Made by a program: the position numbers and the translations under genes. Positions 55,402 through 64,000 of a DNA stretch of 64,000 bases are shown here, piece by piece. Source of the DNA: Dipteris shenzhenensis (lineage: Eukaryota > Polypodiophyta > Polypodiopsida > Gleicheniales). Where the stretch lies: NCBI GenBank assembly GCA_047967505.1, contig CM106539.1. One strand, written 5' to 3'. The notes below the pieces were generated by a model. That model was given only the letters and a program-made list of their open reading frames with translations, was not told where the DNA came from and did not search any database. Position 1 is the first letter of the stretch. Every line of letters starts with the position of its first letter.

Positions 55402-57946
55402 GATGCAAGAAATATACTCAAAAGTGTCGTGAAAATCTCTGTATGAATCAACTGCAAATACACTGACTATGCCAAGTGAAATCTCTGTACCAGCACTGAA
55501 GATAGAACTCCAATATATAAAATCTGATCTGTATTACAAGGCTTGTGGCAATGATGCCGAGAATAGCCAAGAGGCTTTACAAGGCTGAAATGATGTGCAC
55601 GATGCTATGAGATAGCTGAATAGGCTTTACAATGGTGGCATGGGTGTTGGAAATCAAATGCTATCTGCCCACTGAAACAATCTACAATGCCTCTAAACTC
55701 TCTGAAGTCTACTCACTGAACTGATGAACATAAGGTTTCAAGTAATGTAATGATGTGGAACTGTATGTGAGCGTATGAACTAACTCTGAGTAGGTACTAG
55801 TTGGGAATTTCGAGCATGGCTTAGATTGCCAACTTGGGGAAATTCAAAGTGTCCCCCTTATGGCAATCTAGTGTACTCAGATCTAGATCTATACCTACTG
55901 TCGATCGATGAAAGAACAGCAAATAATTCCTTTTCTTTTGTTCTTTTTAAGTGCTAGGTCAGATGCATCGATGTAGAGGCAAATGTGCATGAAAGAAGTG
56001 GTTTTTTTGACGAGGCTCAAATGTGAGTGTAACTTGTGCCAAAATGTGTGCGTAGAGCACAAAAAAACGAGCGACTTTCCTTTTTGGAGCACCCTCAAAT
56101 TCTTATTAGATCAAGAGATATGACTTAATCTAAGTGGAGGGGCAAAAGGAGTGCAAATGTGCTCCATGATGATGTGTCACTGTGGGTCACATGCAGTGAT
56201 GATGTGGCACTGTGCCTAGCAAGAGGTGTGTCAATGAAGCCCTGTGCTGAGGTGGCAAGAGTGGTCACATGAAGTGACTGTGGAGCACTATGTGTGCTTG
56301 CAGAGGTCAGAGCTGACTAGACAGCTAAGGTGGCACTGCTGAGGTGGCACAGATGATGATGTCAACAAGGTGATGTGGTAATGATGATGTGGCACTGATG
56401 ACATGGCTGATGACATGGCATTGATGATGTGGTAGATGACATGTCACTGGTGATGTGGCAAATGATGTGTTAGTAATGATGTATCCTTGATGATTTGGAC
56501 TATTGACGTGGCAAGATAAGATGAGTTGATGATGTGGTAGCCTCATGGGGCTACTGATGTGGTAGTTGCTGAGGAGATAAGGGTGCCACATGGCTAAACT
56601 CTAACCACTAGCTAAGCTAGGTTAGTTGTCAGCTAAGCTAGGTTAGTTGTCACCATGGTAACTGCTTATCTACCACGTGGTAAATAAGATGATGTGGCAC
56701 TCAAGCCACGTGTCTCTAGGAGATACACCAGAATCTTTATGATTTTGATAGAATCTAAAAGGATTCCATTCAGCTATGGCGATGGCGGAGCTGCTATGGA
56801 AGCAACTATTGTTGTGGCACAGAGGGGTGTAGGTGGCATTTGGAGGTTGCACGTTAGATGAGTAGGAGCTCACGTTAGAGGGTTATGCTCACTGGGAGCG
56901 TGGATGAGGGGTGTAGAGTTGATGACGCAGGAGTTATTTTTGTCACCCATATAGCTGCTGTCGCTACAGGACCTTGGAGCAACCTTGGATTTGAGGACCT
57001 GAGTTGGAACTGCAGATGGCTACTCGCCTTTGTTGCATGAAGGCTGGGGGCATCGAAGCCCATAGGATTGCTTTGGGTGGTGGGGCTTGTCGATGGAGTT
57101 CAGGAGCCAGGCAGAAGGCTGCAATTGCCTTGCTGGAGGCCGTTGGAGCGAGGCTGCTATCGGAGTTGTTGGAGGCGTGAGGCTAGCTGCAGAGCTCTAG
57201 GTTGGTGGTTGCACTATGCACAACCTCAGGAAGAGGAGACAGCCACATCCAGAACAAGGATTCGAGCGATGGCGAGGACTCTGCTACCTCCACCAAGTCT
57301 CTTAAGAAGTGGATCAATCTAAGCAGCAAGCGATTGTTAACCTTGAATAAAGGGAAGCGATCGAATTCGGCAGCAATAGTTTGGAAATAGCGTTGACACT
57401 AAAGCTCGTGAGGCTTGAAGCCTATGTTAAGCTTCGATGCGATTGGTTGTCATTGCTGAAGCTACTGAGCTGCCCGTGTTTGTCTTTGCTTTCCTGTGTA
57501 GTAGGTGCTTTACGTCTTTGCCTAGTACCTTTGTTGTAGAGGCCCGTGAGCTAACTATTGCCTTGAGTCGATTCTGATGTTTTATAAGTGCTACTGCCTT
57601 GAAGCTTGTGTCACGGCATCTCTTCTTGACAATTGCGTGAGTATGTAGATCTGTGGACTGAACAAAATATCAGACTCGCTCACAAATGTAACAATGGAAA
57701 TTTCTCTCTCTCAGAAGATTATGAAGAACTCTCCCTATCTTTCTCACAAACACTTGAAGAAGATCACTCTCTCTCGCTTTCAATCAAAGATCTCTCAAGG
57801 GAACCTTTCTCTCTCACTCAATGGATGGAATTCCCTCAATGAACGGAAATTTTCTACAGAAGTGAACTCTTACAAGAACGCTCGAGAACTCTGAATCTCA
57901 CAATCTCTCTCACAAGGATCTCAATGCCTCTTCCGAAGGCAAGGGA
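55402..57946 (-). other. Long leader region of Copia F with a minisatellite
   Basis: 2.5 kb between the primer site and gag without conserved coding motifs. That is unusually long, so unrelated sequence has probably inserted. It contains the GATGATGTGGCA minisatellite and, near the primer site, CTCTCTC-rich sequence (57700-57930). Confidence 0.5.
56155..56565 (+). repeat. Degenerate minisatellite, GATGATGTGGCA-type units
   Basis: About 20 imperfect copies of a 12-18 base unit containing GATG(A/T)(G/C)(A/G)TGGCA. Short frames across it are artefacts. Confidence 0.8.
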
Positions 57947-57958
57947 GATCTGATACCA
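57947..57958 (-). promoter_or_regulatory. Primer-binding site of Copia F
   Basis: Minus strand TGGTATCAGATC, next to the LTR end; an initiator tRNA-Met type site with one mismatch. Confidence 0.75.
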
Positions 57959-58116
57959 TGACAAAATATGAAGAGGGGAGAGGAGAAGAGTGGAGATGAG
58001 AAGAGAGGGAACAGCTAGAGAGCACACCATAAATGACTAACTATACACTAGATTTAGTTGAAAATATGATCACTAGTAGGATTGCCAAAGCTATTGGCTA
58101 TAAACTTCACCTAACA
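57959..58116 (-). mobile_element. 5' LTR of Copia F
   Basis: Minus strand TGTTAGGTGAAG to ATTTTGTCA, TG...CA, only 158 bp. It is assigned from its position beside the primer site; no second copy is in the window. Confidence 0.6.
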
Positions 58117-61100
58117 CTGTGATGATTTGTTTCACCTGGATACCCCTTGTTTTCAATTTTTTGCATCACTTGTGTGGAAATGATGCTACTTGGTAGTATT
58201 TTGAGTTTATGTTACGATGTTTGCCCAATGTTTGTTATTATTTGTCTTATTTTGGAGTTTTTTGGTATTGTTGGATGATTATAGCGATCATTAAGTATTC
58301 ATCTTGCAAGTTTAACATTTTGAGGGTAGGTACAAGTGTAATTTTTTTGGAGGTTTGCTATATCTTTTGTTATGGGTGGACCTATTCCTTAGCTAGATTC
58401 AAAGTGGGAACATAGAGCATACAATGAATAGGGGAAGATGGTTTCTTGGGATAAGCATTATGTCATGGATCATGGTCATTACTAGTAGAAGATCAACGTG
58501 TATTGCCATCATTGTGGGTCTTATAAATCATTGTTAAATATGGTCAAATATGTGAATGGGTAATGAATCTAGTATCTCATCCTATCTTTAGTTGTATGTT
58601 GGATTAATGGTGTTTCCCTTCATGGGTAATGAATCCAGTAGCTCATCCTATCTTTAGTTGCATGTTTGATTAATGGTGTTTCCGTTATGTTTGTGCTTGT
58701 TTATGAGCTTATTGGTTTTGTTTTGGCATCCAGAGTGTGAGGGGGTGGTGAATTTTCCAAGTGTCTAGTGATGTGTGTAGCTGAGTGGAGTTTTCAGTTG
58801 CAAATGTGGGTTAATTAGGACGTGATGAGAGGGTTTGATTACTTGTATGCTTGGTATTTCCATGGGCAGGAGGGTCTCAATTCCACCTATAAGGGACTAC
58901 CATGTTTGTGCACTCACTGGGAAGGGTTACTCACTTGTATTTAGCACATGCATTGCATTTATTAAAATCACTCTATGTTTGGATTGTGTTTATGCATTTG
59001 ATGTGACGATTAGTGCTAGTACATATGAGGTACACTCAAATGTATTTGGGCACTAAGGCACCTATTTCTTTGGGAATGTCTTTATGGATTGTTGGTTAGG
59101 ATTGAGTGCTAAAAAAGGATTTGGCATTTGCTCAACTAACAGTAAGCAACCATTGAGAGGAGTATATCTACCAATGAGGTAGGGAATGGACTCTTTGAGT
59201 GGGTATTATTGGGACAGATGGTATATTTCTATGGGGTTCTTTCCTTGTAAGGTCCTCAGTTTTGCCTAGTAGATGGGACTTAGCATGGTTAGATACCCCT
59301 AAATTGCATAGTCCATTTGCTTTTGTAGAGTGATATGCATGTATATGCCTTGGATTGGGCTATTTTATTGGGTGCCTATGCATGTGATTGCCTATGAGTG
59401 CGCATCAATTTAAATAAACTTTGGAATGTTAAGTTAGTTTTGATGCTTTAGTGTGTTATGTGTGCCATAGTAGTACCTGAGGCATTAGTTTTCTCAATAA
59501 AGTTTTGAATGCTAGGCATATATAGGATATACTTTTCTAGGCCCATGTCTCCAATGTTAGTGTGGTGTGTTAGGACTTTTGACCTAATGCACGGCATATC
59601 TTTTCTAGCATCGTTATTGGGGAATTCAAGGAGCCTAGGATTAGAGAGACGTTTTAGCATAATGACCTCTTCTTGTGAGTCATGGTACCTTAGGATAAGA
59701 AAGAAAAAGATAAACAAGACCAACTCTCATTTTGTGTCACCCTTACAACTAGTCAAATACTCTCCCTCATCAAGCTTAATGCATCAGTACCTTGCCGTTG
59801 ACGTAACCAAAACTTGACTCCACATTCAGCCACAACGGTCAACCGCTCACTTCGCGTCTATTGATGACTCCATCAAACTCGAGGCTTATTGTGCCTCGAT
59901 CAAACTTCTGACCGTGATTTAGTTCGTCCTTCATTTCATGCTTTTCCTTGACTTCATCCTTCGCTTCTTGATTGGACATCTTTGCTTTGGGCCTTGCTAA
60001 CCTCAACCCATACACTCCTCACCACTAAGCATGTCTAAAACAATCTTCTCTTGCAACTGCGTAAAGCGGGTATTTGCTATCGACTGCCTTCCACTAAGCT
60101 AGTCAATCTCTAAGCTAGAAACAACGGGAGACAACAAAGAAAAGGATATTGTGAGGGCTGCCTAGAGGTGTCTAACAAAGTGTTGGTTCTCAACATCACA
60201 TAAGGTTTGAGAAGAGGAGTCAGTTAAGGCGGCATAGGTTTGAAGTAGTTTGGAAGGGCTGTCAATTTGGGGGGGGGGGAACATTATTTATTTTAAAAGT
60301 CCTTTTGCACCATACGTTGGGCATAATTAGATCCATTATTGAAGCATTGCACTGAAGTTTCAAAATTAGATCCACTTTTCCAAGCATTGCATTGAAGACC
60401 ATACATCCTTTGGGAATAATTAGATCCATTATCGAAGCATTCCATGGAAGTTTCATTTTTAATCTTTTCAACCTTTTATTATAATTCCTTGGCTTGATAC
60501 TTCTTGGGCTACTTTAAAATATCATCATGCTGTCTATGCATGTACACATGTATGTATATTTGCATCTTACTAAAAGATGATTGTTGATGGCATTCGAATG
60601 AGTTGTATACATGCATATATTACATATTCGATCTTACTAAAAGATCTTTGTTGACAACATTCTATTGATCATTGTTGACGCCATTCTATTAAAGTTGTAC
60701 TTCACTTTTCATCCACAAAGCATTGATTGGCCAACTTGTATATAGCTTCCATGTCCTATTCAATCAGTTGCGCAAGCGGTTTTGCTAAATAATCCAAAAT
60801 CTTAAGTTATATAGCATACTCAATCGATAATTGCTTGATGACGTAATCAAATATGGTATTTTATTTCTCTACAAGTTTCTTTCCGAAATTCTCTCACAAT
60901 CCATAAGCTAACTGTGGGCAAGATGGGGTATCTTTTCAGCAATGACATCAATGATAAAGTCTACATAGTATCCAATGGTGTGGCAGAGCTCTATTTACCT
61001 CCATTCATGCACACCATAATATCATATTAGGTTCTAGAGAGCTTTGGGTATACGCTTCATCCACGCTTTTAAGGAGAAGAAAATTGAGCAGAAACTTGAT

Positions 61101-61161
61101 TCCGATACAAGCATAAACTAGCAGAACCCATGTATCCTCCCATGCTCTTAAGCATTTTGAA
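58117..61161. other. No gene recognised; several small tandem duplications
   Basis: GGGTAATGAATC...GGTGTTTCC is duplicated with a 66-base offset (58558 and 58624). A unit with AATTAGATCCATTAT(T/C)GAAGCATT recurs at about 60328 and 60418, with a partial copy between. An 11-base G run lies near 60271. No protein family is readable on either strand. Confidence 0.4.
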
Positions 61162-64000
61162 TTAGCATAAACTAGCAAATCCCATATCTTCTCCCATCTT
61201 CCATTTTTCAAGATTCTCCTCAAGCCCCACTACACCTGCAAGAATGCAAAGCCTTAGACAAAAATCATGAGCATAAGTAAGGTAAAATCGTGTTATTTAA
61301 AAACAGAGCTCACCTAGAAGTACTGCGCTACACAATGACAGGGAAGTTAGAAGAAAAATAATGATGGAGGCCCTTCCCAATAGCTTAACCAAGCTTCGGA
61401 TAACGTGTTGACCTGAAACGCCTCCAAGAATACTCACACTGAAAAGATATAATGCTGCATAGAAATCTAGTTATTATAATGTCGAAGAAATGGAAATACA
61501 ATCAATTAATAGTAAGACAGCATGCCATAGGACAAGCACATGAATTCATGGACTTTTTTGAAAGAAAACGATATCACAAACTTTTCTGTTGATAAGATTA
61601 AAATATCCCAAAAAGAATGATCTTTGGATTCCTTTGGAAACCATAAATCAAAACACTTTCTTTAATTCTTCGTAAGGCAAAGAAAGAAAATCTGGTAAGA
61701 GGATCGAATGTAAAAAAGGATTGAGCAGTTCTCCACAGCTGCCATTTGTTTCTTGTATAAGAGTTCTTCTATGAAAGATGATGTACAAACTACACAACTC
61801 AGAAGGATATAGCCACCATCCACATTTCTGATTTCTTACTGGAGATGAGAGATGTGACTCAAGATGTACCATAAATTCTTCCCATGATTCAGGTATCTAG
61901 GTCAAACTATGCATAGGACCGACCTATCGATTCTGACCACTCATGTCTGATTATAGTCTCGGTCTCTCTCATTGATTGACGGGAAAAATGAAATGGTTTC
62001 CTTACTCGGTAAAAAGGCTTGAGCTCCAAAAAAAATGTAACAAAGCTATGGAATATTGAGTTCAGTTTTACATGGGACACTTATTGATCATCAGTATGTC
62101 AGAAGATCGGCTAATAGCACCATATTTCAAGAACGATATCAGAGAAGGAAGATTGTGTCACAGTTTAACAGAGTCAGATTGAAGGCAGGGGTATACCATA
62201 AGGAACAGGAAACCTGCCCAGAAAATAGTATTTCACAACTAGCATGGAGGAAGAGAAGCATAGCAAAGGTTGCGGTTCAGTTTTACATGGGACACTTATT
62301 TACGTAAACAAATCATCAGTATGTCAGAAGATCCGCTAATAGCACCATATTTCAAGAACAATATCAGAGAAGGAAGATTGTGCCACAATCAGATTGAAGG
62401 CAGGGGCCTACCATAAGGAACAGGAAACCTGCCCAGAAAATAGTATTCCACAACTGACATGGAGGAAGAGAAAAGCATAGCAAAGGTTGCCGTTGCAGTG
62501 AACACCTATCAGACTCGAGCAAATTGCTTAGTCTACGAGTAGAGCAGTGGAGGAGCATGTTCTCTTTTGACAACTCAGAAAGCTGAATCCCATCATCTCA
62601 TACCTGGGGATGTAGTCCAAACTCAAGAAGGAGAGGTGCCAGTGCAAAACCTCCACCCAGCCCAAGCAAACCCCCTATCATACCAGCAACCAAGCTTGCC
62701 GCAGCACTCACTCCAAGATTGAATGTCCCGAATCGGATTGGGGTGACAACAGATTCACGACCTAACATCGAGAGTGCATCCTCTCTGTTACTGCTTTTGT
62801 ACAGTTTGATGGCTGCTGCAAGGAAAGCAGATACTGCTACTGGAATCTGCACAAAGGGTTGCTTCACACTTGAACCAAAAGGCATCCACAGACAGCGACA
62901 TGCACAATTGAGTAAATTCTGGGCACGGTTTCTTCTGCGAGAGTAAGGAGAGCTGCTTGCACCTGAAGACTGCTGATGATCCAATATCTTATACTGCAGG
63001 TCAAGGAATAGCTCTGCCAAGTCAAAGAACAAGCAGTTGAGTCAGACATGGTGGAGGCTTGCGTCTCTGGAGTTTAAGAGACCAAATATCAAGAACCTGC
63101 CTTAGGTGAAATGTAACTTGGTGGATAGAACGCAGGCCTAAAGAAGTCATACACAGATCTGTCATGCCAATATCAACCTATATATTGACTAAGAGTTGGA
63201 CCACGAATGGACACGAAACCATTGTATATCATCAGACAAAGGCTGCTGCATATACAGGAAAATTCGTGAATCAAGGGAGAGACACATTCGTAGCCTGCAT
63301 ATGCTATTCAGTTGTTTGCTGGGAAAGATTCTCACGTTTTCCTGTCAATAAGTAGGACTCAGAGACAAGACTTACCTGCAAGATCTGCAAGATCAGGAAT
63401 GTCATCCACACAAAAAACAGGATGGCAACGTTCCTCCATAAAATGTTCCTCCGCAGAATATCCTGGAAAAGCAATTGCAGTTATCGACTTCAATGTTTCC
63501 TGCGGGCTCTCAGAGACTTGCATTGGACACCCAACAGCAAAAATTTATTTTGCTAAACCAGCCAGGTTGATGATGACTCTTCACTAGCAAAGACCTTACC
63601 AGTAGCGAATCTTGCCTGTCACCAGCTGTGGAAGTATTATCCGTGTATCTTATTTTTCTACCATCAAGCATCGTAGCAAGTGTACTGACTTCTTCTGCAT
63701 CTATAGACAAGCAGCTTAATCAGAAGAAAAGACATTCTAGTACTATCCAGCATCAGCGGTACCAGAATGCAGACAAGACGAGGGGATATTGTAGCAATGA
63801 AGAGCTCTACAGAAGATTCATTGATCTCATTTAAAAATAAAGTTGTCCACAATTTGGTAGATCGAGAAGTTTTGCAGAAGTAGTTACAAGGCAAACAGCT
63901 AACCGTAAGTACTACCTACTTGCAGACTATCAGATTGCCATAGGCAAGAAATTTGGAGATTGATTGTATAGAAGCAACAGACCGTACCTGCTTCGACCTC
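61162..64000 (-). CDS. Sulfite exporter TauE/SafE family protein, 3' part of gene
   Basis: Eight exons are read on the minus strand: 63988-64000 (cut by the window edge), 63600-63700, 63376-63462, 62963-63013, 62604-62846, 62412-62505, 61314-61454 and 61162-61235 (TAA at 61162-61164). All junctions are GT-AG and all phases agree. The translation gives a variable cytosolic loop ([12 protein letters not shown]...), membrane segment [53 protein letters not shown], the family signature [20 protein letters not shown], then [56 protein letters not shown] and the C-terminal end MGFASLC. These match the second half of plant TauE/SafE proteins, polytopic membrane proteins related to bacterial sulfite/anion exporters. 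Plant substrates are mostly untested. The N-terminal half, with its own repeat of the domain, lies beyond 64000. Confidence 0.93.
62068..62500. repeat. Direct duplication covering exon E of the TauE/SafE gene
   Basis: 62068-62285 and about 62283-62500 are direct repeats (TACATGGGACACTTATT, ATCAGTATGTCAGAAGATC, ACCATATTTCAAGAAC and more) with an offset near 215. The right copy contains the real exon 62412-62505. Confidence 0.88.
62197..62275 (-). pseudogene. Duplicated, frameshifted copy of TauE/SafE exon E
   Basis: The minus strand matches exon E from GCAACCTTTGCTATGCTT to GTTCCTTATG and keeps a GT donor (GTATAC). Two bases are missing in the run after CTATGC, so the [10 protein letters not shown] frame is lost, and the acceptor side is eroded. 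It sits in the intron between exons E and F. It is probably ignored by splicing, or poisonous if included. Confidence 0.75.

Overview
The window looks like nuclear DNA of a land plant. It is dominated by LTR retrotransposons with plant-type initiator-tRNA-Met primer sites, it carries long (GA)n and (GT)n microsatellites, and it ends in the intron-rich 3' half of a plant sulfite-exporter (TauE/SafE) family gene. I cannot name the species. A decayed Crypton/DUF3504-like tyrosine recombinase hints at a non-angiosperm lineage such as a fern, but that is inference.

Layout. 1-2925: a gag-only Copia element (A) whose 5' LTR runs off the left edge. 2926-4863: a second Copia gag fragment (B). 4864-11040: a nearly complete but broken Copia element (C) with 266-bp LTRs, into which a 252-bp retroposon-like sequence has inserted. 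11042-14502: a truncated Copia (D) ending in two tandem LTRs. 14503-25139: an inverted, gag-deleted copy of family C, split by a complete chromodomain-type Ty3/Gypsy element (16074-24479) with 1.6-kb LTRs and a 5-bp target duplication. 25140-33400: mostly unannotatable sequence, with a Gypsy integrase scrap, a duplicated 0.5-kb cassette carrying the C-terminus of an unknown protein, and the decayed recombinase gene. 33415-41600: an LRR-kinase fragment, a long hairpin, tandem repeats and a microsatellite foldback. 41985-51050: an old decayed Gypsy lineage interrupted by a young Copia element (E, 45628-49933). That element keeps a single 1,057-codon ORF although the reverse transcriptase core is deleted. 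53225-58116: an inverted copy of a 38-kb-region repeat joined to another Copia fragment (F). 58117-61161: no gene recognised. 61162-64000: the TauE/SafE gene on the minus strand.

How it fits together. Nearly everything here is layered transposon debris. The order of insertion can be read from nesting: the Gypsy entered Copia C', and Copia E entered an older Gypsy gag. Most in-frame stops in conserved protein motifs are CAG>TAG, CAA>TAA or CGA>TGA changes, or TGG>TAG on the other strand, as expected from decay of methylated cytosines in silenced DNA. The TauE/SafE gene is the only feature that looks like a functional host gene. It has consistent splice sites and phases across eight exons, and carries a tandemly duplicated, frameshifted extra copy of one exon in an intron.
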